Source: Clostridium sp. CAG:417 (GTDB lineage Bacteria; Bacillota_I; Bacilli_A; RF39; UBA660). From it: a stretch of 64,000 nucleotides of DNA. The stretch covers positions 3,284 through 67,283 of the forward strand of contig FR890367.1 in assembly GCA_000432835.1 (NCBI GenBank). The letters run 5' to 3'. This document shows, piece by piece, positions 9,931 through 18,235 of the stretch. Under the pieces are notes generated by a model. The model was not told the origin of the DNA, searched no databases, and saw only the letters and a list, made by a program, of their open reading frames with translations. Every line of letters starts with the position of its first letter. Position 1 is the first letter of the stretch. Made by a program: the position numbers and the translations under genes.

Positions 9931-9966
9931 AATAAAAAATGTAAATACTTATTTGTATTCACATTT
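9931..9966 (-). terminator. Intrinsic terminator after the acidic membrane protein gene
   Basis: A 12-bp stem (9955-9966 with 9937-9948, one G-U pair) with a 6-base loop is followed by TTTATT on the minus strand, just past the stop at 9978. Confidence 0.75.
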
Positions 9967-9977
9967 TATGACCTTAT

Positions 9978-11075
9978 TTAATCTAATTTTTTTTGTAATT
10001 CTTTCAGAGCAGCAATGAATTCATTTGTTTTTCTAATTTCGGCATCAAATTTTTCATAATTGGCTGTATTCTCTAAAGCTAGTTCATTACTATTAATTTG
10101 AGGTGGATTAATTTTTTCTGCTTCTTCAAATTGTTTTCTTTCAATACCATATACAGGTGAAATAATTGGACTACTTTTAAAACCTTGCTCTGTTTCTTTG
10201 TATGGAACTCTTAAAGGTTTTTGTTCTTCTTTGATTGGCGCAATAGCGATATGTTCATCAAATTCTACCTTTTTAGTTAATTCTTTTTGAACATCAGCAA
10301 CTGTTGTTAATGGTGCAACTTCTTCTATTACAACATCTTTTTCAATAGCGGCAATCTTTTTCTTTTCTTCTTCCCATTTTGCTTGTAAATCAGCAATACT
10401 AATTGGTTCGTTTCCTTCGTCTTGATACTGGATTTCTTCATTTTTCTCATAGATGTCTGAAGCTTTGGCCATAAGTTCATCTAGACTGATAATGGCATTT
10501 TCTTCTTGCTCTTTTTCGAAATTTGTTAAAGCTATATTTTCTTCTTCAACAGGTTTTTCTTCTACTAATTCTTCTTTTTTACTTTGTTCTTCTTTTATGG
10601 TTAATTCTTGAGTAATACGTTCTAATTCTTTTCTAGCTTGCTCTTGATCTAATTCTATAGGAGCGTAGGTTAATTCTTCTACTTCTTCCTTTTTCTCTTC
10701 TTCTTTATTTATTGCTTCACTTGTTACATTAGTTTCTACATTAGTAGGTTCTTCTTGAACTTTTACTTCTTGTACTTGGGGTTCTTCTTTAATATCTTTA
10801 GATAATTCCTCAATAATATCTACATTTTCAAGTGGAACTACCTTAGTAATCGTTACTGGCTCTATTTCTTCTTTTTGTTCTACCACAGTTTCTATTTTTT
10901 CTTCTTTTTCATTGGCAACTATATTTTCAAGCTCTTTAGTATTTTGTTTTTGCCTTCTTTTATTACTATTCTTTTTTAAATAATATGAAATAAATACTCC
11001 CATACACAATACAAAACAAGTAATATATATAATTATTGCATTAGAACTTGTTAAAAATTCTATTAAATTATCCAT
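9978..11075 (-). CDS. Membrane-anchored glutamate-rich protein of unknown function
   Basis: The 365-residue protein has one N-terminal transmembrane segment (about residues 12-33, AIIIYITCFVLCMGVFISYY), then a basic stretch (KKNSNKRRQK). About 300 highly acidic residues follow, rich in Glu, Lys and Val and mostly of low complexity. A few more ordinary patches occur, such as SLDELMAKASDIYEK and ISIADLQAKWEEEKKKI, and the C-terminus is probably helical. Positive-inside reasoning puts the acidic tail in the cytoplasm. Bitopic proteins of this shape often scaffold division or envelope complexes, but nothing specific identifies this one. It is monocistronic with its own terminator. The ATG at 11075 follows GAGGTG. 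Confidence 0.75.
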   Translation of the reverse strand: MDNLIEFLTSSNAIIIYITCFVLCMGVFISYYLKKNSNKRRQKQNTKELENIVANEKEEKIETVVEQKEEIEPVTITKVVPLENVDIIEELSKDIKEEPQVQEVKVQEEPTNVETNVTSEAINKEEEKKEEVEELTYAPIELDQEQARKELERITQELTIKEEQSKKEELVEEKPVEEENIALTNFEKEQEENAIISLDELMAKASDIYEKNEEIQYQDEGNEPISIADLQAKWEEEKKKIAAIEKDVVIEEVAPLTTVADVQKELTKKVEFDEHIAIAPIKEEQKPLRVPYKETEQGFKSSPIISPVYGIERKQFEEAEKINPPQINSNELALENTANYEKFDAEIRKTNEFIAALKELQKKLD

Positions 11076-11112
11076 AACTTACACCTCTATTTTAAGTCTA
11101 GCATAATATATT

Positions 11113-11127
11113 CTAGTTGTGAACTAG
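11113..11127. repeat. Perfect 6-bp inverted repeat in the leader of the acidic protein gene
   Basis: CTAGTT-GTG-AACTAG reads identically on both strands, about 38 bp upstream of the ATG at 11075. It could be an operator half-site pair or a short leader hairpin. There is no T-run suggesting a terminator in the gene's direction. Confidence 0.35.
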
Positions 11128-11138
11128 TTTATTCTTTT

Positions 11139-11166
11139 TCTATAATTTTTCTACTTTTTTTGACAA
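11139..11166 (-). promoter_or_regulatory. Possible promoter for the acidic membrane protein gene
   Basis: TTGTCA is followed at 16 bp by TATAGA on the minus strand. The -10 is weak, and the call rests mainly on position in the 204-bp divergent gap. No convincing promoter was found for the opposite gene at 11280. Confidence 0.35.
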
Positions 11167-11279
11167 CTGGATTTACACTGTAACCACATTTATATATTAA
11201 CACAAAATATCTGTTTTTATCTAAATAAATTCTATTTTTATATATTTTTCATATATTTAAGTATATTAGAGGACGATAT

Positions 11280-12569
11280 ATGAAAGAAAAATTTATTAAA
11301 TCAACGATTGTTTTAATTATAGGTGGTATAATTACAAAAATCCTTGGGATGTTAAACAAGGTTATTATGGCAAGATATTTAGGAACTGAGGGCCTTGGTA
11401 TTTATATGATGATACTTCCATCATTTATTTTATTTTTAAATATTTCATCATTTGGTTTTCCGGTTGCTGTTTCTAAATTAGTTAGTGAAGATGATAGGAA
11501 TAATAAAAAATTAATTTTCACTTCAATTATTTTTGTGCTTTTTATTAATTTTTTGTTAATGATATTTATTTTGTTTATAGCAAAGTATTTATCTTTTAAT
11601 TTACTACATGAAAAAAGAAGTTATTACGCCATCATGGCAATAAGTTTAGTTATTCCTTTTGCTAGTATATCTGGAATACTAAGAAGTTACTTTTTTGGAC
11701 GGGAAAGAATGGGGCCTCATGTAATTTCACATATCACAGAAGACATTGTAAGAATAATTGCAATGGTTATTGGGGTACCATTTTTTATGCATAAGGGAGT
11801 TGAGTACGCTGTTTGTTTTGTAATACTTACTAATATTATTTCTGAAGTTACTTCTATTTTAATTTTATTTTTCTTTTTACCTAAAAACTTTAGTTTAACA
11901 AGAAGTGATGTTAAACCTAGTAAAATCTATCTAAGAGATTGTCTTTCTATTAGTATACCAACTACGGCCACAAGATTAATTGGATCTATTTGCTACTTTT
12001 TGGAACCTATTATTTTAACAGGCGTTTTGTTATATGTTGGTTATCCTAATTCTGTTATCGTAAGAGAATATGGAATCATTAGTGGATATGCTCTACCATT
12101 AATTTTACTTCCAAGTTTTTTCAGCAATGCGATTAGCCAAGCTCTACTTCCAGTAATTACTAAAAAGTATAAAATGAGAGATATTGCAGGTGTAAAAAGA
12201 AAAATAAGGCAAGGTATAGCCTACTCTCTCCTTATTGGAATACCGTTAACTATTGTTTTGGAAATGTTTCCAGATAAGTTATTAAAACTACTTTATAATA
12301 CGACAAGTGGTGTATCTTATATCAGATTTTTAGCACCTGTTTGTCTTTTACAATATATTCAAGCTCCGCTTGCTTCTACTCTAGACGCACTTGGAATGTC
12401 TAAAGAGAATTTCACATCTAATCTGGCGGGAGTTTTAACAAGGCTTGTAATGTTACCACTCTTTTCACTGATAAAGATTGGAATGTGGGGGTTAATATTT
12501 TCAACTAGTTTGAATGTTGTAGTAGTTACAATGATGAACATAAAGCAAGTTAGAAAAAAATTAGAGTAA
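11280..12569 (+). CDS. SpoVB/MurJ-like polysaccharide or lipid-linked precursor flippase
   Basis: The protein is a polytopic member of the MOP superfamily, 429 residues with about 12 hydrophobic segments. The N-terminal block GIITKILGMLNKVIMARYLG and the following GLGIYMMILPS are characteristic of the SpoVB branch, which flips envelope precursors across the membrane. Bacillus SpoVB is longer (about 520 residues), so the C-terminus is shortened. SpoVB is a sporulation protein in Bacillus, but homologues in non-spore-formers may flip wall or capsule precursors. The substrate cannot be read from sequence. The ATG follows AGAGGA. It is an isolated gene facing convergent helD. Confidence 0.82.
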   Translation: MKEKFIKSTIVLIIGGIITKILGMLNKVIMARYLGTEGLGIYMMILPSFILFLNISSFGFPVAVSKLVSEDDRNNKKLIFTSIIFVLFINFLLMIFILFIAKYLSFNLLHEKRSYYAIMAISLVIPFASISGILRSYFFGRERMGPHVISHITEDIVRIIAMVIGVPFFMHKGVEYAVCFVILTNIISEVTSILILFFFLPKNFSLTRSDVKPSKIYLRDCLSISIPTTATRLIGSICYFLEPIILTGVLLYVGYPNSVIVREYGIISGYALPLILLPSFFSNAISQALLPVITKKYKMRDIAGVKRKIRQGIAYSLLIGIPLTIVLEMFPDKLLKLLYNTTSGVSYIRFLAPVCLLQYIQAPLASTLDALGMSKENFTSNLAGVLTRLVMLPLFSLIKIGMWGLIFSTSLNVVVVTMMNIKQVRKKLE

Positions 12570-12574
12570 AGAAA

Positions 12575-12592
12575 AAAGATAATAAATATCTT
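12575..12592. terminator. Weak AT-only terminator between convergent genes
   Basis: AAAGATA and TATCTTT flank a 5-base loop. On the minus strand the stem is followed by six T, serving helD. All pairs but one are A-T, so its strength is doubtful. Confidence 0.45.
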
Positions 12593-14622
12593 TAATTATA
12601 AATATATAATTCATGTTGAGCTCTAGTACAAGCAACATAAAGTAAATTTTTTTCATTACGCTTATATTTTGATAATGGATCGTTATATATAATAACGCAA
12701 TCAAACTCTAGTCCTTTCGCTAAGTAAGCTGGAATTATTACTAAATCACTATTTATTCCTTTCGTATTATCATTAATTAGAGAAACATTAATATCATTTT
12801 TTATAGTATTGTATAACTTTGTTGCTATATAATGATCTTTAGCAATAATAGCCATTTTTAAATATTCTAAGGATAAAACATTTAAATCATCTAAAATGGT
12901 TTTTTTCAAATTACTAATATTAGACCGATATATAACTGGTTTGGAGTTTTCTCTTCTAATAGCAGTGACATGATTTAATCCTAATATTTTATTGGTATAA
13001 TCAATTATTTCTTTTGATGAACGATAAGTTTTTTGCAATTCTATATATTTTGAACATGGGAATATTTGCATTAAGTCTTCTAATGTTTCATGCTTATAAT
13101 ATGGATTAATATTTTGATTAACATCACCTAGAATAGTAAATGAGGCTTTTTTAAATATTTTAGAAATTATTATATATTGTAATGTAGTGTAATCTTGTGC
13201 TTCATCTATAACTACCTGTTTAATTGATTGCTCATAACTAAAACCAGAAAGCATACCCTTAAGATATGCTAATAAAATACTATCTTCATAATTTAAAACT
13301 TTTTTATCTATGAAAGATGATATTTCTTCAGGAGTGAGTTTAATTCTACAAAACTTTGACATGAAAAAGTGCTTATATATCAACTTATAATCTTCTTTAA
13401 AGTTAGCGCATTCTTTTAACAATTTCATGAAAGTCTTTTTCTTCTTTAATGATCCTTTATAGAATGAAAAGCATAGTTTCTCTGCTATTTCTTCAATACG
13501 CGCAAATAAAGGTAAGCGATCATATTTATAATGCAGTAGATCATTTAACTCTTCCTTTGAAATAAAATTTGTCTTGCCTTCTGTTAAATCTTTTATATAT
13601 CTACAACTTTTTTCATAAGCTTTTATATATTTTGTAAAATCTTCTATTATAAGATTACTTTGTTTATATTTTACTAACTTAATATTTTGCTCTTCATGTG
13701 TATAATATCTACAAATAAAATTAGAAAAAGTTTCTATTTCTTTATATTCTGTAATAAAAAAGCTTAGATAATCATCAAATGTTGTTTGCAAAGTATTATC
13801 TTCTCCTAATTCTGGAAGGACATTAGAGATGTATTCTGTAAATATGTTATTAGGAGAAAATATTAAAATATTATTAGAATTTAAATGTTCAAGACGATAT
13901 AAGAGAAAGGCAATTCGATGGAGAGCCACTGATGTTTTACCACTTCCTGCAATTCCTTGGACAATTAAATTTTTATCTTCAAGATTTCTTATTACTTTGT
14001 TTTGCTCTTCTTGAATAGTATTGACGACATTTTTCATTTTGGAACTTGATGATGTAGCTAGAACATCTTGAAGAAATTCATCATCTATATTAATAGAATT
14101 GTCAAAAACATTTATTAAGGTGTTATCTTCTATTTTATATTGTCTTTTACGTAGGAGTGTTCCTTCAAATTTTCCACCAGGCGCAAAGAAGTAACAAGGA
14201 CCAGTTTCAAAGTCATAAAACAAACTACATATAGGACTTCGCCAATCGTAAACTATATTATTTTTGTCTTTATCTTTTAAATATGTTGTAGATATATATA
14301 TAGTTTCTTTTTCACTTTCTTCATTATCTTGATAGACTATGGATGCAAAATATGGCTTCCCTTTGATTCTTAGAAGTCGTTTTAAATAATCTTCTTCACG
14401 CAAGACTTTACTTTCTTCTTCTCCAGTAGATGATTTAGCTTGGGTGATGTCTCCTGCATCAAAGGAAGAAAAATCTTGCCAAGCCAACTTTTTAAAGTCT
14501 TGAAGATCATCTTGGAGAATTTTAGTTCTTTTTTGTAACAATGTAATTTCATCATCTAATACTTGAGCTGTTTTTTTTAACTTTTCTCGTTCAATTAGTT
14601 CCTCTTCTTTTGATACTGCCAT
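12592..14622 (-). CDS. helD: RNA polymerase recycling helicase HelD
   Basis: HelD is a UvrD-like ATPase that pries stalled RNA polymerase off nucleic acid. An N-terminal charged coiled coil (first about 60 residues) fits the arm that enters the RNA polymerase secondary channel. Next come the HelD-specific YDWRSPICSLFYDF and GTLLRKRQYKIE. SF1 motifs then appear: Walker A GIAGSGKTSVALHR, IFSPNNIFTEYISNVLPELG, VIDEAQDY, GDVNQNINPY and YVACTRAQHELYIY. The protein has 676 residues, about 100 fewer than Bacillus HelD. I moved the start to the ATG at 14622 because AAGGAG lies 6 bases upstream. The longer frame starts with a GTG inside the preceding terminator. Confidence 0.92.
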   Translation of the reverse strand: MAVSKEEELIEREKLKKTAQVLDDEITLLQKRTKILQDDLQDFKKLAWQDFSSFDAGDITQAKSSTGEEESKVLREEDYLKRLLRIKGKPYFASIVYQDNEESEKETIYISTTYLKDKDKNNIVYDWRSPICSLFYDFETGPCYFFAPGGKFEGTLLRKRQYKIEDNTLINVFDNSINIDDEFLQDVLATSSSSKMKNVVNTIQEEQNKVIRNLEDKNLIVQGIAGSGKTSVALHRIAFLLYRLEHLNSNNILIFSPNNIFTEYISNVLPELGEDNTLQTTFDDYLSFFITEYKEIETFSNFICRYYTHEEQNIKLVKYKQSNLIIEDFTKYIKAYEKSCRYIKDLTEGKTNFISKEELNDLLHYKYDRLPLFARIEEIAEKLCFSFYKGSLKKKKTFMKLLKECANFKEDYKLIYKHFFMSKFCRIKLTPEEISSFIDKKVLNYEDSILLAYLKGMLSGFSYEQSIKQVVIDEAQDYTTLQYIIISKIFKKASFTILGDVNQNINPYYKHETLEDLMQIFPCSKYIELQKTYRSSKEIIDYTNKILGLNHVTAIRRENSKPVIYRSNISNLKKTILDDLNVLSLEYLKMAIIAKDHYIATKLYNTIKNDINVSLINDNTKGINSDLVIIPAYLAKGLEFDCVIIYNDPLSKYKRNEKNLLYVACTRAQHELYIYN

Positions 14623-14634
14623 ATTTTTCTCCTT

Positions 14635-14655
14635 AAAAAAGCTCACTAGGAGCTT
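14635..14655 (-). terminator. Intrinsic terminator between phosphohexomutase and helD
   Basis: AAGCTC-CTAGT-GAGCTT then TTTTTT on the minus strand. The stem overlaps the upstream stop codon, and the T-run abuts the helD Shine-Dalgarno sequence. This leaves no room for a helD promoter after it. Confidence 0.8.
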
Positions 14656-16030
14656 ACTTATTTAATAATTGATTTAATAAATCTATAAATTCTTTTTCTA
14701 TAATTTTTAATCTTGCTTCAGTTTTAGCTTCAAAACGAGCAGTGATATTTGGACCAGTATTAGATGCTCTTACTAAAGCAAAACCATCATCAAATAAAAC
14801 TTTGACACCGTCGATAGTTAATGTTTTATAATTCTTAGATAAAGCATATTCATATACTTTATTTACAATATTAAATTTTTCTTCATCAGTTGATTTAAAC
14901 TTTAATTCTTCAGTTGAATAGTACTTTGGAATGTCACTAACTAATTCATCGACAGTCTTGTCAGTACGTGATAATAGTTCAACCATTCTAAGACCAGCGT
15001 AAAGTCCAGAATCAAATCCTGGGAAACGATCGTTAAAGTATACGTGACCAGATAATTCTCCTCCTAAAGGGAGATTTAATTCATGAACACGGGCTTTAGT
15101 ATAGGAATTTCCTGTTCGATAACATTCTTTTTTACCACCAAGTTCATCTATGACGTCTTCTACAGCTTTAGAACATTTTATATCATATAGGAAAGTCTTA
15201 TTTTCTACTTTATCAAAAATATCACGAATCATTAATATTAGATAATGGTCTGTTGGAATATATTTTCCTGTATTGGAAACAACTCCAATACGATCTCCAT
15301 CTCCGTCAAAAGCAAGTCCTACGTCAGCCTTTGTTTCTATTACTTTCTTTTTTAAAGCTGTTAAATTTTCTTCAACACATGGATCTGGGTGATGATTTGG
15401 GAAACTACCATCACTTTCTGTAAATAGTGGTACAACATCTATAGGAAAACAATTATATAATTCTTCAGCAATTATACTTGTAGTACCATTTCCACAATCA
15501 ATTACTGCTTTTATACGCTTCTTTCCAAATGAAAGACATCTTTTAAATAAATCAAAATATTCTTTTTTAATATCATATTTAGTAACTTTTCCTTCGCCCT
15601 TTTTGAATTTATGAGCCATCATATAGTCATAAAAGTCCTGAATTTCTTGTCCTTTAGCGTTACCTTTTTCATCTAAAGCAAATTTAAATCCATTATCATC
15701 TTTAGGATTGTGAGACGCCGTTACCATAACACCAGATGGAATTCCTAATTTGATGCAAGCATAATAATACATTGGGGTTGTACAAAGCCCTAAACTAATT
15801 ATATCAACACCTGTTTCTTTTATACCTTCAATTAGGGCAGCATATAATTCATCTGATGATAATCTATTATCATGACCAACAACGCATTTCTTTTTACCTA
15901 AATCTTGAATTTTACTACCAAAGGCTAGACCGATTGTATAGGCAGTTGACGCTACTATATCTTTTGGATATACTCCTCTTATGTCGTAACCTCTAAAAAT
16001 TTTTCTTTCAATATTTGTATTAATCTCCAT
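14654..16030 (-). CDS. Phosphomannomutase/phosphoglucomutase
   Basis: This is an alpha-D-phosphohexomutase that interconverts hexose 6-phosphate and 1-phosphate for glycan precursor supply. Family blocks appear in order: FRGYDIRGVYP, the phosphoserine loop VTASHNPKDDNGFK, the metal-binding FDGDGDRIGVV, the sugar-binding GGELSGHVYF, and the phosphate-binding tail RASNTGPNITAR. At 458 residues it is full length and closest to the AlgC/ManB type. Whether it prefers mannose or glucose phosphates cannot be decided. The ATG follows AAGGAG. It lies 12 bp after the CmpB-family membrane gene, probably in one transcript. Confidence 0.9.
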   Translation of the reverse strand: MEINTNIERKIFRGYDIRGVYPKDIVASTAYTIGLAFGSKIQDLGKKKCVVGHDNRLSSDELYAALIEGIKETGVDIISLGLCTTPMYYYACIKLGIPSGVMVTASHNPKDDNGFKFALDEKGNAKGQEIQDFYDYMMAHKFKKGEGKVTKYDIKKEYFDLFKRCLSFGKKRIKAVIDCGNGTTSIIAEELYNCFPIDVVPLFTESDGSFPNHHPDPCVEENLTALKKKVIETKADVGLAFDGDGDRIGVVSNTGKYIPTDHYLILMIRDIFDKVENKTFLYDIKCSKAVEDVIDELGGKKECYRTGNSYTKARVHELNLPLGGELSGHVYFNDRFPGFDSGLYAGLRMVELLSRTDKTVDELVSDIPKYYSTEELKFKSTDEEKFNIVNKVYEYALSKNYKTLTIDGVKVLFDDGFALVRASNTGPNITARFEAKTEARLKIIEKEFIDLLNQLLNK

Positions 16031-16042
16031 ATTTTCTCCTTA

Positions 16043-16831
16043 TTATTTATCTGTATTTTTATTTTTTACTTTTTGAATTTCTCTAGTAATTGAATCTTTA
16101 TATTCATCTGTTTTATCTTTAATTTTTTTTCTAATATTTTGTACTGTTTTCTTAAATTCAATAAATTCTTTCTTATTAAATTTATCGGTTTTTGGAAAAG
16201 CTTTAAGTAATCTGTTAAATAAATATGATTTCTTTTTAATTTTCTTAATAACTTCTTCCCTAGCTATTTCGGTAGCATCTTTTCCTTTGAAGTCAGCGAG
16301 GGTTTTTCTAACACTTATTAGTGTTGCAAATGTTACTACTAAATCGGTTAAAAATATTACTAAACAGATAAGACCTACTACTATTAAGACAGTATGTGGT
16401 ACTTTGTCTAATAACCCTCTAATAAAAGGATAGACAAAATATACAACAATTAATCCTGCAAAACCAAATAAGATTGAGTTTAATAAACATATTCTTCCAT
16501 CAACGTTGAAACGATATTCAGAATAATCCCACCAACGAACTTTAAATAATTTTTCCATAATCCAGCTTGTAAAATATTCAAGTGCTGAACAAACTATTAT
16601 TGTTAGAAAAAAGAGCGTTATTGGATCAGAAAAATATTTCCTTAATAGAATTAATGTTGCTATACATCCTACTCCATAAATTGGGATATAGGGACCTATT
16701 AAAAATCCTCTATTCCAAACTAGCTTTTTATCTTTTATTGAACAGCAAGTAACTTCCGCTATATAGCCAATCATACTTGCTATAAAGAAAAACATAAACA
16801 AATACATTACTTTGTATACTACATTATACAT
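16043..16831 (-). CDS. CmpB-family integral membrane protein (putative ABC permease, PF06541)
   Basis: The protein has about 262 residues. Four to six hydrophobic helices fill the first two thirds, with the family hallmarks IGYIAEVTCCSI, NRGFLIGPYIPIYGVG, LEYFTSWIMEKLF and RWWDYSEYRFNVDGRICL. A long basic, probably cytoplasmic helical tail follows (LLKAFPKTDKFNKKEF onward). The family is named as a putative ABC transporter permease, but its real function is unknown to me. The start is set at 16831, where AGGTGG precedes the ATG. The 16 extra upstream codons lack a ribosome site. Confidence 0.8.
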   Translation of the reverse strand: MYNVVYKVMYLFMFFFIASMIGYIAEVTCCSIKDKKLVWNRGFLIGPYIPIYGVGCIATLILLRKYFSDPITLFFLTIIVCSALEYFTSWIMEKLFKVRWWDYSEYRFNVDGRICLLNSILFGFAGLIVVYFVYPFIRGLLDKVPHTVLIVVGLICLVIFLTDLVVTFATLISVRKTLADFKGKDATEIAREEVIKKIKKKSYLFNRLLKAFPKTDKFNKKEFIEFKKTVQNIRKKIKDKTDEYKDSITREIQKVKNKNTDK

Positions 16832-16867
16832 ACTAATACCACCTATTATATATATTATCATATAATC

Positions 16868-16894
16868 AAAAAAAATCACCCAAATTTTGGATGA
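16868..16894 (-). terminator. Intrinsic terminator after hisS-aspS
   Basis: TCATCCAA-AAT-TTGGGTGA followed by eight T on the minus strand gives a strong GC-containing hairpin 23 bp after the aspS stop. Confidence 0.9.
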
Positions 16895-16917
16895 CTTTAC
16901 ATTTATATACTTTTTTA

Positions 16918-18234
16918 TTATGGATTTAATCTATTTGGTCCTCTAAATAAGAATTGTGACTCTTTTATTGTTGGAATGTCTAAAAGTAACATTGTTAGAC
17001 GGTCTACTCCAATTGCAAAGCCACCATGTGGAGGACAACCGTATTTAAAAAATTCTAAATAGAATTTAACATCTTCTCCTAGTCCTTTACTCTTAGCATT
17101 TTCACAAATTTTTTCATAACGATGTTCTCTTTGAGCACCACTTGTTATTTCAACTCCGCGCCATATTAAATCATAACCTTGTAATTTTCCTTCTTCATTT
17201 CTCATATGATAGAAAGCTCTTTTATCAGCTGGATAATCAACTACAAATAAGAATTCGTGATTAAATTTTTCTTTAGCGAGTTTATAACTTAATTTTTCTG
17301 CTTCAGTAGTTAAATCAGTTTTTTCACTTTCTGGAACTTTATAATTATACCTTTCTTCTAATTCTTTATAAACATCACTTAACTTCATTACAGGGAAAGG
17401 TAATGTTGGAACTACTATATCAAGTCCAAATGTTTCTTTTACTTTTTCACCCAATTCTTCTTTTAATTTAGTAAGGGCATATGTTAACATTTCGGCTTCT
17501 AAATTCATAACATCTTCATAGCTGTTAATGTATGAAAATTCAACATCAAAACTGGTAAACTCAGTAGCATGTCTTGAAGTATTAGAATTTTCTGCTCTAA
17601 AGCATGGGGCAACTTCAAATATTTTTTCTAGTCCACTAGCCATAGCCATTTGTTTATAGAATTGAGGTGATTGAGCAAGGTATGCTTTACGATCAAAGTA
17701 TTTAACTTCAAAAACTTCTGCCCCACTTTCACTTGCTGCACCTATTAATTTAGGAGTATGAATTTCTATAAAGTTGTTGTTATATAGATATTCTCTCATA
17801 TATTTTATAAAAGATGATTGTACCATAAACATTAATTGATTCTTTTCACTTCTTAAATCTATAAATCTATAATCTAATCTAGTATCTAAGTTTACACCAT
17901 CAATATTTTTATAGTTAAATGGAATTTCATGTTCGCTTTTACTTGTGACTTCTATTTTTTCCGGAATTATCTCCATGCCATTTAATTTAACTTTAGGAGA
18001 TGAGATTAATTTTCCAGTTATTTTTACTGTACTTTCAAGTGGTAAAGATTCAATTAATTCTACCATTTCTTTGTTTTTTTCTTCACTTTTTTCAATGGTA
18101 ACTTGAACTTTTCCTGTTAAATCTTTAACTATTACAAATTGAACCCATTGTAAGTTTCTAATACTATCAACAAATCCACTAAATTCGATTTTTTGATTTA
18201 AATGTTTATTTAAGTCTTTTGCGTATATTCTCAT
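16918..18234 (-). CDS. aspS: Aspartyl-tRNA synthetase, archaeal/eukaryal type
   Basis: This class II synthetase charges tRNA-Asp with aspartate. At 438 residues it matches the compact archaeal AspRS form rather than the roughly 590-residue bacterial AspRS with its GAD insertion. The N-terminal OB fold is followed by DTRLDYRFIDLRS, EIHTPKLIGAASESGAEVF, YLAQSPQFYKQM, motif 2 in FRAENSNTSRH, and the motif 3 region CPPHGGFAIGVDRL ending FRGPNRLNP. AsnRS was considered but the YLAQSPQ and PPHGGF blocks are AspRS features. The start is at ATG 18234, since AAGGAG lies just upstream and the longer frame has no ribosome site. It begins one base after the hisS stop. Such enzymes may also misacylate tRNA-Asn, and this cannot be settled here. 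Confidence 0.9.
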   Translation of the reverse strand: MRIYAKDLNKHLNQKIEFSGFVDSIRNLQWVQFVIVKDLTGKVQVTIEKSEEKNKEMVELIESLPLESTVKITGKLISSPKVKLNGMEIIPEKIEVTSKSEHEIPFNYKNIDGVNLDTRLDYRFIDLRSEKNQLMFMVQSSFIKYMREYLYNNNFIEIHTPKLIGAASESGAEVFEVKYFDRKAYLAQSPQFYKQMAMASGLEKIFEVAPCFRAENSNTSRHATEFTSFDVEFSYINSYEDVMNLEAEMLTYALTKLKEELGEKVKETFGLDIVVPTLPFPVMKLSDVYKELEERYNYKVPESEKTDLTTEAEKLSYKLAKEKFNHEFLFVVDYPADKRAFYHMRNEEGKLQGYDLIWRGVEITSGAQREHRYEKICENAKSKGLGEDVKFYLEFFKYGCPPHGGFAIGVDRLTMLLLDIPTIKESQFLFRGPNRLNP

Positions 18235-18235
18235 T

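Noticed and set aside
16918..18234. Asparaginyl-tRNA synthetase
   Set aside because: The FRAENSNTSRH block occurs in AsnRS too, but YLAQSPQFYKQM, PPHGGFAIG and the overall 438-residue match to archaeal AspRS point to AspRS.
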